Of a stretch of 37,137 nucleotides of DNA, positions 8,431 to 17,048 are shown in pieces. Location of the stretch: assembly GCF_002148965.1 (NCBI RefSeq), contig NZ_NGFN01000023.1:1709-38845 (forward strand), given 5' to 3'. The DNA is from Streptomyces swartbergensis. Lineage in GTDB: Bacteria; Actinomycetota; Actinomycetes; Streptomycetales; Streptomycetaceae. The notes beneath the pieces are model-generated. The model was not told the origin of the DNA. It saw only the letters and a program-made list of their open reading frames with translations, and ran no database searches. The translations under genes were made by a program, and so were the position numbers. Numbering within the stretch: position 1 is the first letter of the stretch; each line of letters begins with the position of its first letter.

Positions 8431-9395
8431 ACCAGGTCACGCGGACGGGTGCGCCAGGCCTGCCACAGCGCCAGGCAGAGCAGCGCCATCCAGGGCAGAG
8501 CCCGTACCGCGGCGGGAGCGGTCGAATCCACCGCCGAGGTCCACAGGTGGTCGTAGACGTTCAGCCCGCGCGACAGACCCATCCCGTCGGCCAGGACCGG
8601 ACCGGGCAGCCACGTCGTGACAGGCAGTGTGGCGAGAGCCAGGACCAGCACCCCGATGAGGACCGTGCGCAGCGGCATCCGTACGACGGCCGCCAGCCCG
8701 ACGGCGGCCACGCAGGCCACCCCCAGCACCAGCAGGCCGGTACCGGCCCTCTGCAGTGTGTAGGCCGAGACCTCGTCCGCCGCGGCCATCCGGTGGAGCG
8801 GGAAGGCGCGCCGCGTGTGCGTCACGGCCAGGAGCCAGACGCCTGCCGATGTTGCCGCGGCCGCCAGCAGGGACCACACCCAGAGCACGGCGGCCTTGGC
8901 GGACAGCAGCCGCCACAGGCGCTGTTCCTGCAGCAGCAGTGGCACCGCCGTACCGCGAGACCACTCTCCGGCGGTGAAGAAGGCGGCGAGGACAAGGACC
9001 GAGAGCAGGCCGGGTGCGGTGGCGAACCAGCCGAAGGTCCAGCCGACGGCACCGAGAGGGTGCTGAGCCATCCCCATCTGCTCAGCGCTGGCCACGAATC
9101 CGGCCTCGATGTTCTCGTATGCCGCGCGGGTGCCTTCCAGACCGGCCAGGCAGTCCTTGAGGAACGCGGCGGCGGGGACGTCCGGCGGGAGGTTCGCCGC
9201 GTCCTTCGCGCAACTCTCCGGAGTCAGTTTCGTGAGCCCGAGACGCACGTGCTGCAGGTTGTTGTGCGCGACGCGCTGCACGTTGAGCGCCTGGAGCGTG
9301 ATGCCGACGGTCAGCAGGAGGAGTATGGCCACGGGGAGCAGGCGGGGCAGTGTGCGGCGCAGTTCGCAGCCGAGCAGACGCAGCCAGGACTTCAT
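8427..9395 (-). CDS. ABC-2-type transporter membrane subunit with large external loop
   Basis: The 322-residue protein starts MKSWLRLLGCELRRTLPRLL, a cytoplasmic amphipathic stretch, then a transmembrane helix, then a roughly 100-residue extracytoplasmic loop containing two cysteines (ESCAKDA and LKDCLAG) that could form a disulfide. Five further membrane segments follow, including the FTAGEWSRGTAVPLLL coupling region. I chose the ATG at 9395 because it overlaps the ATPase stop as ATGA; the longer reading frame upstream is a shadow of the ATPase gene. Partner of the ATPase at 9392-10147 and of the permease at 7573-8430. Confidence 0.75.
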   Translation of the reverse strand: MKSWLRLLGCELRRTLPRLLPVAILLLLTVGITLQALNVQRVAHNNLQHVRLGLTKLTPESCAKDAANLPPDVPAAAFLKDCLAGLEGTRAAYENIEAGFVASAEQMGMAQHPLGAVGWTFGWFATAPGLLSVLVLAAFFTAGEWSRGTAVPLLLQEQRLWRLLSAKAAVLWVWSLLAAAATSAGVWLLAVTHTRRAFPLHRMAAADEVSAYTLQRAGTGLLVLGVACVAAVGLAAVVRMPLRTVLIGVLVLALATLPVTTWLPGPVLADGMGLSRGLNVYDHLWTSAVDSTAPAAVRALPWMALLCLALWQAWRTRPRDLV

Positions 9396-10147
9396 GCGGC
9401 CCCGCCCTCTCGAACGGAGGTGTGGACGACGGTCCGCTGCTGGGCGAAGAACCAGTCCTCCAGGTCCTGCGGTCCGTCCGTCGCGCCCAGTCCGAGCTGC
9501 TCGATCGTTCCGGACGCGCTCACCACACCCTGCGAGATCATGACGATGCTGTCGCACAGCCGGGCTATCTCGTCCAGTTGATGGCTGGATATGAGGATGC
9601 CCGCGCCGCGGGCGGTCTCTTCGGCGATGATGCCGCGTATCAGGCGCACGCCCGCGGGATCAAGGCCGTTGGTCGGCTCGTCGAGGATCAGTAGGGCCGG
9701 TTCCTTCATCAGGGCGGCGGCGATCGCCAGCCGCTGGCGCATTCCCTGCGAGAACGTCCGGACCCGGCGTCCGGCGGCATCCGCCAGGCCGACGCGTTCC
9801 AGCGCGCGGTCGGCACGGCCCTCGTCGGGCAAGCCCGCGGTGTCGAGCAGTGCGCGCAGCATGCCGCGTCCGGTCATCCAACGGTAGAAGGCGGGGGCGT
9901 CCAGCGCGGCGCCGACGCGCGCCAGCACGGGGGGACGCATCGGCAAGGCGTGTCCGAGGACGTGCACCTCACCGGCGGTGGGGGCGACAAGGCCGGTGGC
10001 TATACGCATGAGGGTGGTCTTGCCTGCCCCGTTGAGGCCGAGGAGGCCGGTCACCCGACCGGCCTCCACGCTCAGGGACACGCCGTCCAGCACGGTGCGC
10101 TTACCGTACGTCTTGACCACACCGCGGCAGGAGAGAACGGGTGTCAT
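9392..10147 (-). CDS. ABC transporter ATPase subunit
   Basis: This 251-residue protein has all ABC ATPase motifs: Walker A GLNGAGKTT (about 36-44), signature FSQGMRQR (about 132-139), Walker B LLILDEP (about 153-159) and a switch histidine in ISSHQLDE (about 188-195). The C-terminal tail (about 220-251) is typical of drug/lantibiotic exporters. It starts 17 bases after the secreted-protein gene and overlaps the permease gene by ATGA, so the transporter genes are translationally coupled. It powers the two membrane subunits encoded downstream. Confidence 0.9.
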   Translation of the reverse strand: MTPVLSCRGVVKTYGKRTVLDGVSLSVEAGRVTGLLGLNGAGKTTLMRIATGLVAPTAGEVHVLGHALPMRPPVLARVGAALDAPAFYRWMTGRGMLRALLDTAGLPDEGRADRALERVGLADAAGRRVRTFSQGMRQRLAIAAALMKEPALLILDEPTNGLDPAGVRLIRGIIAEETARGAGILISSHQLDEIARLCDSIVMISQGVVSASGTIEQLGLGATDGPQDLEDWFFAQQRTVVHTSVREGGAA

Positions 10148-10164
10148 GAAAGGGAGATTCCTTG

Positions 10165-10587
10165 TCAGGAGGTGACGCGGTAGACCTTGAGGTTGAGCTC
10201 GTCGACCACGCCGCCGGACGGAGTGGAGGCGACCTTGGCGTAGTAGTAGCCGTTGCCCTCGCCGGCGTAGCTCTTGGTGTAGGGGGCGTTGTCACAGGAC
10301 CAGTCCCGCCAGGCGACCCACTCGTCGAAGCCCGTCACCGACTTCTTGAAGTCGTAGCCGATGCGTCCCCCGTAGCGGGTCACGCACAGGTTCTGGGTGA
10401 TGTACTGCGTGTTCGAGCCGACCGCGTACCAGTTGGAGGTCTCGTCTCCCGCCACAGCCGAACGGAGGTAGCGGTTGGACGTGCTCCACGTCGCCGCGGA
10501 GGCGGTGGTGACGGCTGCGCCGACCGCGAGAGCGGCGAGCAGAGTGGTGACGCCTGCGCGGCGTATGCGGGCAGATCTGAGGCTCAT
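10165..10587 (-). CDS. Small secreted protein heading the ABC/glycosyltransferase operon
   Basis: This is a 140-residue protein with a clear signal peptide: RSARIRR, a hydrophobic core (TTLLAALAVGAAVTT) and an ASAA cleavage site at about residue 31. The mature part, about 110 residues, is rich in Tyr, Trp, Ser and Asn and has two cysteines (NLCVTRYGG and WSCDNAP) likely to form one disulfide. I do not recognise a family. A GGAG-containing site lies about 6 bases before the ATG at 10587; a longer upstream start lacks such support. It is the first gene of an operon with an ABC exporter and a membrane glycosyltransferase, which suggests a signal, bacteriocin-like or surface role, but that is inference. 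Confidence 0.7.
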   Translation of the reverse strand: MSLRSARIRRAGVTTLLAALAVGAAVTTASAATWSTSNRYLRSAVAGDETSNWYAVGSNTQYITQNLCVTRYGGRIGYDFKKSVTGFDEWVAWRDWSCDNAPYTKSYAGEGNGYYYAKVASTPSGGVVDELNLKVYRVTS

Positions 10588-10660
10588 GAGCACTCCAGAG
10601 TGGGAGCCCACCCTCTGATCGAGGGGGGGCAACGGGATGCAGCCAACCGACTGCCACGTG

Positions 10661-10690
10661 ATCATGAAGCTCAGGTATGGAGAGTGTCAA
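10661..10690 (-). promoter_or_regulatory. Promoter of the secreted-protein/ABC operon
   Basis: On the minus strand TTGACA (10685-10690) and CATGAT (10661-10666) are separated by 18 bases, a strong match to a housekeeping promoter. Transcription would start near 10654, leaving a leader of about 65 bases before the ATG at 10587. Bases 10691-11050 contain no gene I can support. Confidence 0.6.
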
Positions 10691-11053
10691 TTGCGCGTGG
10701 ATCTTTCCTGGAGGGAAAGTGCCGATAAGGCGGCGAGGTCGAATTCCTCCTGGTTGAAGGCCTGGTGAGGGCCTATCACTTGATTGCAGGGCCGTTCGGC
10801 GCTACGCCCCGATCAGGCACGTGACGTGGCGTCATGTCGCCTCGCAATACGGGGCCTTCCGCGTAGGAATGGGCCACTGTGCCCCCGGAGGTTCCGCCTT
10901 CGGGCGCGGCGGGAACTCGCCGGCTGTGAGCCGAGGGGCCGGGCAGGACTTGCGAGGGTCACCGCGCGCTCGGATGGCGATCACCTCGCCTGTGACGTTC
11001 GGTGACGGATCGTCATGGCCTGAAGTGTTCGCCCCGCGATGCGCATGACGATG

Positions 11054-11370
11054 TCAGGGGGCCTTTCGCCGCTGGGCACCAGCGACCTGTGCGATGAAGC
11101 CCGCGACTTGCGGGCCGAACGCCTGGGCGACGGCCGCGGTGACGTCGAGGAACGGCAGCGTCCTGAGGTTGGCCGCCGTACCCCTCCACGTGTCCACGCC
11201 GTTGTGCCGGTTGAGGTTGATCAGCGTGACCCTCTCCCCCGTCGCCGGGGCGCGGCGGCCGCTCCTCCGGGATCACCGGCGGGTGGACCACGATGTGCGG
11301 AAATGTGCTCCACTTCGAGGTAGCGGGGAGCCAGGGAGCGGCGGACCCATTCGGTGTCAGACGCGCAGGT
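11054..11370 (-). pseudogene. Frameshifted remnant of an unrecognised gene
   Basis: On the minus strand three pieces in different frames read as one protein: WVRRSLAPRYLEVEHISAH, then IVVHPPVIPEERPPRPGDG, then VTLINLNRHNGVDTWRGT and TLPFLDVTAAVAQAFGPQVA, ending at a TGA at 11054. The pieces are collinear and have coding-like codon use, but at least two frame changes separate them and no start remains. I do not recognise the family. Confidence 0.4.
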
Positions 11371-11394
11371 CGGCCCGCTTGGTGCGCCTGGGTG

Positions 11395-11730
11395 TCCCAG
11401 GCCGATCTCGCGGTGGACTCCGGCCAGGCCCTCCTCGTCCTCGGCGACACCGGACGCGCCCACCACCTCATCAGCGAAGGCGAACGACTGCTGCCCGAGA
11501 GCCGGGGCAAGCCCCGAGGCGTGTTCCTCGCCTACCGAGCAGCGAGCTACCTCGACCTCAAGGAACCCGAGCCCGCCGCGGCCACCGCCACCGCCACCCA
11601 GTCCCTGCTCCTGGCCCGGCGCACCGGAGCACCCCGCTGCGTCCGCCTCACCGAGGACCTGCTCCCCCGCTTCCAGCCCTACGCCCGTGCCCAAGGCGTT
11701 GCGGAACTCCTCCGACTCACCGCCGCATAG
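11395..11730 (+). pseudogene. C-terminal fragment of an XRE-type regulator with TPR-like tail
   Basis: The frame ADLAVDSGQALLVLGDTGRA, then LPESRGKPRGVFLAYRAASYLDLKE and PRCVRLTEDLLPRFQPYA matches the C-terminal helical repeat part of the long HTH regulators common in Streptomyces. The N-terminal DNA-binding domain and most repeats are absent. The sequence before about 11395 belongs to the oppositely oriented remnant at 11054-11370. No start codon of its own is present, so it is probably not expressed. Confidence 0.55.
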
Positions 11731-11829
11731 TCGGCATCAGCCGACCGCACACAGCCCAAGAGCGAACCAAGAGTTCGCCTCCGACGTGCAAGGCGCCCTG
11801 GCCGCCGACGCACAAGCACTGTGGACCAC

Positions 11830-12059
11830 CTCGGCCACACCGGCGATCCGGGCCGCGATGTGGGCAACGGGCGCGGCCCGGCCGAGGGTGTGCTGCACGC
11901 GCCGGACTGCGCGGAGGCGCCGCAGGATGCGCCGCCGCTCGATCTGGAGCACGCCCTGGACGTCGCTGACAACTCGACGACGCGGCTGTGCACCCTATGG
12001 GGATGCGCCCAGGAGCTCACCCCGACGCTGCGCGGTTCCACCACATCGACAACAAGTGA
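11830..12059 (+). pseudogene. DUF6233-like C-terminal fragment
   Basis: The plus frame reads VLHAPDCAEAPQDAPPLDLE, then HALDVADNSTTRLCTLWGCAQELTPTLRG. This is a cysteine-containing C-terminus I associate with DUF6233-type Streptomyces proteins. At about 12033 the frame is lost by one base; shifting it gives FHHIDNK and a stop at 12057-12059, the expected ending. It is a short fragment with a frameshift. The family name is from memory and moderately secure. Confidence 0.45.
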
Positions 12060-12502
12060 CCCGTCGTTGCGTAGTGCGTGGATGCTCGCGATGGTGACGT
12101 GGAGCCCTTTGCAGCTTTGCTGGATGCTTATCGGCTCCCGCGAGTCCGGTGATCACAACGGTGCCGCCGTGCGTGAACGAGAGACGAAGCGGCGCCTACG
12201 CGGACGGGCCGGTCGGCGGGACCGACTCCCCGGCCGCGCCTGCGCAGCCTGCGGATTGTGCGGATCTTGCGGGCCCGCCCGCCCGGCCGCACCCTTCTCC
12301 CAGCGGTGCAGCCACGCCATGCCCGTGCGCCGCATGCACGGACGCCAGCCGCGATTCACAAACGCACACCCAGGCTTCCGGTCGCATCCATGATGTAGGA
12401 CCAGGCTGACCGCTCAGCCTCCGGGTGCGGCGGGCACCGACGGCTGCGACCGTATGAGTGAAGGGGGCAGGTCCGAACGGGGGAGGACGGAGGCGGTCCG
12501 TC

Positions 12503-12727
12503 ATGCTCAGGGCTCACCCTTCGCTCCTGCGGGAGCTCGTCGAGCGCTGCGAGAGTCTCCGGCGACGCCTGGCGTCCGATGGCAGCGCGCAGACCAGGCG
12601 CCAGCTCGATGACGCGTCGTACACGCTGTGTGTGGTCACCGGCACCCGCCAGTTGGACACGGCGCTGGATATGGCCCGCCGGCAGCTGGCCGACGCGATG
12701 CGGCGCGAGCAGCCTCTCCGTCGCTGA
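12503..12727 (+). CDS. DUF5133 domain protein
   Basis: This 74-residue protein starts MLRAHPSLLRELVERCESLR and contains RRQLDDASYTLCVVTGTRQL, the signature of the DUF5133 family of small Streptomyces proteins (unknown function, predicted helical). The length is normal for the family. GGAGG at 12489-12493 lies 9 bases before the ATG. It appears intact and is surrounded by remnants, so no operon partner can be named. Confidence 0.8.
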   Translation: MLRAHPSLLRELVERCESLRRRLASDGSAQTRRQLDDASYTLCVVTGTRQLDTALDMARRQLADAMRREQPLRR

Positions 12728-12799
12728 CGCGCGCTCCGGGACCTCAGCCAGGCACGCGCCCAGAGGGCCAGACCTCCGCACCATCCATGCCAAGCAGGA

Positions 12800-13012
12800 A
12801 CGGCGACCGCTTCCACAGGCTCCGCAGCCGACGGCTCCGCCGGGACAGATGGTGGACCTGATGGGCGCGCTGCAGCAGTCCGTCAGCAAGGCCCGAGGCG
12901 CGCGGCGAGCCGGACGTGGGCGAACTGCCGGGTACAAAGACACCGGCACAACGGACCGCGAAGAAGCCCGCCAGTAAGGCTTCCTCGAGGAAACCCCGGC
13001 ACAGCACGTAAG
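12800..13012 (+). pseudogene. Ku protein C-terminal fragment
   Basis: The plus frame PPGQMVDLMGALQQSVSKAR matches the end of the bacterial Ku core. After a one-step frame change near 12900 comes GEPDVGELPG and a lysine-rich tail (RTAKKPASKASSRKP), ending at TAA 13010-13012, as in Streptomyces Ku proteins with basic C-terminal extensions. Only about 65 of roughly 300 residues remain and no start is present. The intact protein binds DNA ends in non-homologous end joining with LigD. Confidence 0.65.
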
Positions 13013-13089
13013 GCTCCCCCGGCCCGCTCCCCCGGCAGCCATGCGCCGCTGAGCAGTCGTGGTCCGGGTACGCGCCGCCGTGGTCGGGG

Positions 13090-13300
13090 CTACGAGGTGC
13101 TCCGGTCGGGGTCGGGGAGCGCTGGGGCGGGAAGTGCAGCTCCAGGACCTCCACCCACTTGGTGCAGGACGTCGAAGCCGGTGGTGTCGGTCTGCGTCTG
13201 GACCAGCTCGGTCAGGGCGTCGATGAGGCTGAGCGGCTGTGCCCGGCAGAATCGCGGCGGCGGCTTGCTTCAGGCGTTCGTACGCGGCCGGGAAGACTTC
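13090..13300 (-). pseudogene. Unrecognised C-terminal fragment
   Basis: The minus-strand frame reads FPAAYERLKQAAAAILPGTA and, after a frame change, QPLSLIDALTELVQTQTDTT followed by a Pro/Ala-rich end and a TAG at 13090-13092. Codon use is coding-like and the pieces are collinear, but there is no start and the family is not recognised. Confidence 0.35.
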
Positions 13301-13473
13301 CGCAGCACCGGACGGCCACCACCGAGCAGAAGCACCGGGTGATCGCGGCATGCGGGTAAGACCGGTCGATGGCAGCGGCTGCTGGGCGTGGCAATCCGGC
13401 ACACGGCCAGACACGGGCCCGTGTGTCAGCCTGCATGGATGACGGTGCCGTCCTGCCTGTTCAGTCAGGCAGG

Positions 13474-13629
13474 TCACCAGTAGTGGCGGCGGCCGGCGAC
13501 CGCGTGTCCCATGGAACCCATGATCCACAGGGCCGCGCCGATGACCGCGAGGATGATCCCGATCGTCCAAAGGATCGATATGCCGGTAATGAATCCGACG
13601 ACAAGCAGGATGATGCCGAGGAGGAGCAT
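13474..13629 (-). CDS. DUF6131-like small membrane protein
   Basis: This 51-residue protein has two hydrophobic helices: LLLGIILLVVGFITGISIL (residues 2-20) and a second near residues 22-38. It ends GRRHYW, matching the DUF6131 family of actinobacterial mini-membrane proteins. GGAGG at 13635-13639 lies 5 bases before the ATG, an excellent ribosome site. The family length is about 50 residues, so it is complete. Function is unknown; the sequence fits a membrane-stress or envelope role only in general terms. Confidence 0.8.
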   Translation of the reverse strand: MLLLGIILLVVGFITGISILWTIGIILAVIGAALWIMGSMGHAVAGRRHYW

Positions 13630-14013
13630 GATCGCCTCCGGTGGTCAGTAGTGCTGCTTTCACTGTGGACCCCAGCGCCGTGCTGGGGAAGTGCCGGTGC
13701 TTAAGTATTCCGGGCTCGGAGCGTGATCGTGCGCCGGCAGGTGGCTGTGAACTGTGCCGTTCATTCCGTCACTGTGCTGGGACGGCGAAGATCCGGCGTT
13801 GTCGCGAGCCGGGCGGTCATCGCCGATGCAGTCACGGCTGATCGATGCCAAGCCGAGCCATGGGAACTGTGTGCCTGTGCGCGAGAGGGAAACCCAGAAG
13901 CAGTACGGGACACCCAGCCCTGCGGCTTTGAGACGCTGCCCTCAGACAGCGGACCTCAGGCGGCCGGGACAGCGTGGGCATTCAACACGGGAATAGGAAA
14001 GGAGTCGGCTGTC

Positions 14014-14283
14014 ATGCCCCAGGTCGAGCAGCCCCTCACAGACGCCGGCATCAAAGTTCGCCAAGTCAACCACTACCAGTTCAGCTGGGTGGCCGGAGAA
14101 CCCGGCCAGCGCGGCACCTTCACCCTGCAGCTGGTCCTGGACGAAGGCGCCGGGGAAGAGGTCCTCACAGTCGACGCCGACGACGCCGACGTCTTGAAGG
14201 ATCTACTGGAACACAATCCGACCGTCCAGTACGACGTCCCACGCCAGACCCTGATGTTCGGCGTGACGCCCGCCGGCAGCTGA
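14014..14283 (+). CDS. Conserved hypothetical 89-residue protein
   Basis: The protein runs from MPQVEQPLTDAGIKVRQVNH to LMFGVTPAGS. It is acidic, predicted mostly beta with one helix (ADVLKDLLEHN, about residues 61-71), and has no membrane segment or cysteine. AAAGGAG at 13998-14004 stands 9 bases before the ATG, so I use this start, not the long upstream frame. I do not recognise a family. A strong hairpin follows, suggesting a monocistronic gene. Confidence 0.7.
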   Translation: MPQVEQPLTDAGIKVRQVNHYQFSWVAGEPGQRGTFTLQLVLDEGAGEEVLTVDADDADVLKDLLEHNPTVQYDVPRQTLMFGVTPAGS

Positions 14284-14305
14284 CACCCAGCAGCCCACCG
14301 CTCAC

Positions 14306-14329
14306 GCCCCGTCGAAAGATCGACGGGGC
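14306..14329 (+). terminator. Hairpin terminator after the 89-residue protein gene
   Basis: GCCCCGTCGA (14306-14315) pairs perfectly with 14320-14329 around a 4-base loop. It lies 22 bases after the stop codon. Confidence 0.7.
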
Positions 14330-14599
14330 TCGACCTGCCTGCTGCAGGGAGTGGACCGCATCGAGGAGTGGCCGCCGGGCAGACCCCGGGCGGCCCGCCA
14401 CGCATGGGGTCGGCGTGTGCATGCAGACGGTGCCAGGCCAGCTCCACAAGGGAAACATCGACACCGAAGGCGTCGACGAAGACCGGCGGGAAAGGTAACC
14501 GAGCCCAATGTCTACGCGCGCCGGCCCGCTCGGAACCTGCACGAGCGGGCCGACGACGCGTGCCCGACAGCCCCACTGCCTGGCACACGCAGACAGGCC

Positions 14600-15165
14600 G
14601 GCCAGGCGCCAGCCGGACTCCCAGTCGATCGGGCCGTGGTCGTGGCCGCGCTCACGAAGCCGCCGCAGGGATTCCTCGCGCGGGGGTCGACGTAGACCAC
14701 CAGATCGTAGTAGTCGGTGAGTTCGGGCCGGGCGGCGTACACACCCTCGACGACGACGATGCCAGAGCGGGAGACGGTGTGGATCTCGTCCGGCGCCAGG
14801 GTCCCGGTCGGCCAGTCGTAGCGCCGGTAGCCGGCATCGCGGCCGGCGGCGAGCGGGGCGAGCACCTCCTCACGCAGCCGCTGCCAGTCGAAGTAACGGT
14901 GGTAGCCCTGCACCGGATCCAGCCCGGCGCGCTCCTCCGCGTCCATGGGGCGGTAGAAGTCGTCACCGTGCACAACCACGGCACCGCACAACTCGGCAAG
15001 GGCCTCCGCCATGGTCGGTTTCCCGGCCCCCTGCCGTCGACCGCGACCAGGGCGAACCCCTCGCGGTTCCGGGCGTCGACTGCAGTGGCGACCGCCGAGC
15101 GGTCAGAGGTCCTGATGGATGACGTCGTGGAGTCGTTGCACGTCGAGCTTTTTCGGCGTGGCGGC
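14600..15165 (-). pseudogene. Uridine kinase-like P-loop gene, frameshifted
   Basis: In order on the minus strand are VQRLHDVIHQDL, AVDARNREGFALVAVDG, GAGKPTMAEALAEL, VHGDDFYRPMD, the YDWPTGTL and VVVEGVYAARPEL segments, VVYVDPRA and RLRERGHDHGPIDWESGW. This is the layout of the uridine kinase/phosphoribulokinase-like proteins of streptomycetes. Frame changes occur near 15108, inside the P-loop near 15030 and near 14680, so no intact kinase can be made. The middle (14690-15012) is still one open frame. Confidence 0.75.
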
Positions 15166-15196
15166 GGCGGTCGATCACCGTTCCCGTGTCGTCGAG

Positions 15197-15345
15197 TCAC
15201 CCTCCAAACGACTCGTTGGAAGCGATGGCGATGCTCCTCTTCTCCTCCCTCTCCGTCATTACCTGGAACAGCAGCTCAGCGCCTCTGCGGTCAGCTCGAT
15301 GTATCCCAGCTCGTCCATGCAGAGAGGATCGACCCGCCCGTAGCA
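15197..15345 (-). mobile_element. IS21-family IstB helper fragment
   Basis: The minus strand reads LCMDELGYIELT (Walker B-like DE), then after a frame change RRGAELLFQVMTEREEK and SIAIASNESFGG, all characteristic of the IstB AAA+ helper of IS21 elements. Only about 50 of 250 residues remain and no IstA is seen. It directly adjoins the 5' end of the uridine kinase remnant. Bases 15346-15651 contain nothing else I can support. Confidence 0.7.
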
Positions 15346-15651
15346 GACAAGAGCAGTCGACCGTGTTGATACCTGTCAATTGGGTGGAAAAGGTCTGCCT
15401 CGGCGTGAGTACGTTCGAGTGTGGGGCAGCGACCGGTGGTCATCGCCGCGTCCGCTGGACGGGGCCGGCGATCGGGTGTGCGTCGCGCGGATGGTGGCGT
15501 GTGCTGCGCGCGGCGGCCCATTACATTGGCCCGCGGCCCACCCGCGACGGCCGTTGCGCTGGTGACGCTCGGTCGGCCACCCGCACGTTCTCATCGCTTG
15601 TCAAAGGCCGCTCCCCGCTCGGGAAGCGCCCCTCGTACGGAGGTCACTGCC

Positions 15652-16470
15652 ATGACGCAGGATGCGAAGTCCCCGAAGAGGCTGCAGCGCAACCGCTCCA
15701 CCCTCACCCACAAGGTCGGCTACGCCCTGACCCATCCCGGCCGTGTCGCCCCGTATCTGCGTCGAGCCTCCCGCGACACCTGGCTGCGCCTCAAGCACCC
15801 TGATCACGTCGGCTATTACCGCGCGGTGATGGCCTCGGACACCCGGCGCAACCCGGAGGCAGCGGTCGGCAGCCAGACCCATGAGCGCTGGTTGGCACTC
15901 GGGCAAATGCAGTTCGACTACCTCGTCGAGCACGGGCTGCGCCCCGAGCACCGGATGCTCGACATCGGCTGCGGCAACCTGCGCGGCGGCTGGCGCTTCA
16001 TCGACTACCTCGACACCGGCAACTACTACGGCATCGATATCTCGCCCGACATCCTGATCGCCGCCAAGAAGACCCTCGTCGAGCGCGGACTCCAGGACAA
16101 ACTGCCGCACCTGACCATCACTGGCGACCTCACCCTGGACTTCCTGCCCGGCGACCACTTCGACGTCGTGCACGCGCACAGCGTCTTCTCCCACTCGCCG
16201 CCGGCGGTGATCGCAGAGTGCCTCGCCCACGTCGGCCGCATCCTGACCGACAAGGGGTTCTTCGACTTCACCTTCGACCGGACGGAGGGCACCGAACACC
16301 AGGTGCTGCGCGAGGATTTCTACTACCGCACCGAGACTCTCTTGGCCATGGCGCGCAAGCACGGCCTTCACGGCAGTTTCATGGACGACTGGGAGAAGCG
16401 GCCCCACGGCCAGTCGAAGATCCGGGTGAGCCGCTCCCCGCTGCCGGCTCTCGACCAGTACGACGGCTGA
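15652..16470 (+). CDS. Class I SAM-dependent methyltransferase
   Basis: The protein has 272 residues. The AdoMet-binding motif I is LDIGCGNLRGG (about residues 103-113), followed by an acidic strand end YGIDIS (about 125-130) and the FDVVHAHSVFSH motif IV region (about 173-184). The N-terminal 70 residues are helical and basic. GGAGG at 15639-15643 stands 8 bases before the ATG. The substrate cannot be told from sequence; the fold is the common small-molecule methyltransferase type. It has no operon partner, being flanked by IS21 and other remnants, and shows no lesions. Confidence 0.85.
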   Translation: MTQDAKSPKRLQRNRSTLTHKVGYALTHPGRVAPYLRRASRDTWLRLKHPDHVGYYRAVMASDTRRNPEAAVGSQTHERWLALGQMQFDYLVEHGLRPEHRMLDIGCGNLRGGWRFIDYLDTGNYYGIDISPDILIAAKKTLVERGLQDKLPHLTITGDLTLDFLPGDHFDVVHAHSVFSHSPPAVIAECLAHVGRILTDKGFFDFTFDRTEGTEHQVLREDFYYRTETLLAMARKHGLHGSFMDDWEKRPHGQSKIRVSRSPLPALDQYDG

Positions 16471-16569
16471 CCCGGCGCCGGCCGCCGCCGGCTACGGCTT
16501 CGCCGCACGGCGTCCAGCGGTAACTTCGCGGTATGGCCATCGGCGGGGGCGGCTGTCCAGGGTGGGGCG

Positions 16570-16680
16570 GTGAGCGACAGGCACCTCATTGAGGTCACTG
16601 ACGAGATGCGCCAGACCCTGGACACCGCCACGCGGGAGAGATTCCAGAGGGAGCTGCGCGGAGCATCTCGGCGATGGTGA
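16570..16680 (+). other. Short open frame, possible 5' end of a truncated gene
   Basis: A GTG at 16570 opens VSDRHLIEVTDEMRQTLDTA, then TRERFQRELR, a helical, coding-like stretch that runs into unrelated DNA (the minus-strand transposase-like remnant) and stops at 16680. I read it as the surviving start of an unknown gene cut at about 16655. It is too short for a family call. Confidence 0.25.
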
Positions 16681-16800
16681 TCCGCTCGTCCTCGGACAGG
16701 TAGCGCGGCGAGATCCCGGCGGCCGTTCGGCTGCTCGGTGATCGGTGCGTAGAGGCGCTCGCGCCCCGCCCGATCGACGACCTTCCGTCCGTACCTCCAC
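16655..16800 (-). mobile_element. Possible IS30-type transposase N-terminal fragment
   Basis: On the minus strand RAGRERLYAPITEQPNGRR and, in a second frame, ISPRYLSEDERITIAEMLRA resemble the region just before and at the first HTH of actinobacterial IS30-family transposases. Two frames are needed and no catalytic residues are included, so the assignment is weak. Confidence 0.35.
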
Positions 16801-16860
16801 CGGGTGGTGATCGTCTACCCGTGTCGGAGTGGACGGAAGCTGACCGGACGTGCGGGGTCC

Positions 16861-17043
16861 TCATGAGTGTGGCCACGAGTGCGCGTCCTGCTCGTGGCGG
16901 CCGAAGGAGCCTCGGTAGGCGGCGGGTGTGGTGTGTACCAGGGCGTGGAAGCGTCTGCGGAGGTTGGTGGCCGAGGACAGGCCGACCCGCTGCGCGACCG
17001 TCTCGATGGGGAGGTCGGTCTCCTCCAGAGGGCCCGGGACGTG
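16861..17043 (-). pseudogene. AraC/GlxA-type regulator C-terminal fragment
   Basis: The minus frame GPLEETDLPIETVAQRVGLS, then SATNLRRRFHALVHTTPAAYRGSF, is the second HTH of AraC-family activators of the GlxA group, ending with a stop at 16861-16863. The rest of the protein is missing. The fragment begins where the plus-strand cupin gene begins, so a deletion or recombination junction lies near 17043. Confidence 0.7.
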
Positions 17044-17048
17044 TCAGC

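Noticed and set aside
6648..8556. Long plus-strand frames opposite the glycosyltransferase and permease genes
   Set aside because: Gln/Arg/Gly/His-rich mirror frames without ribosome sites; the minus-strand genes show membrane segments and 4-base overlaps.
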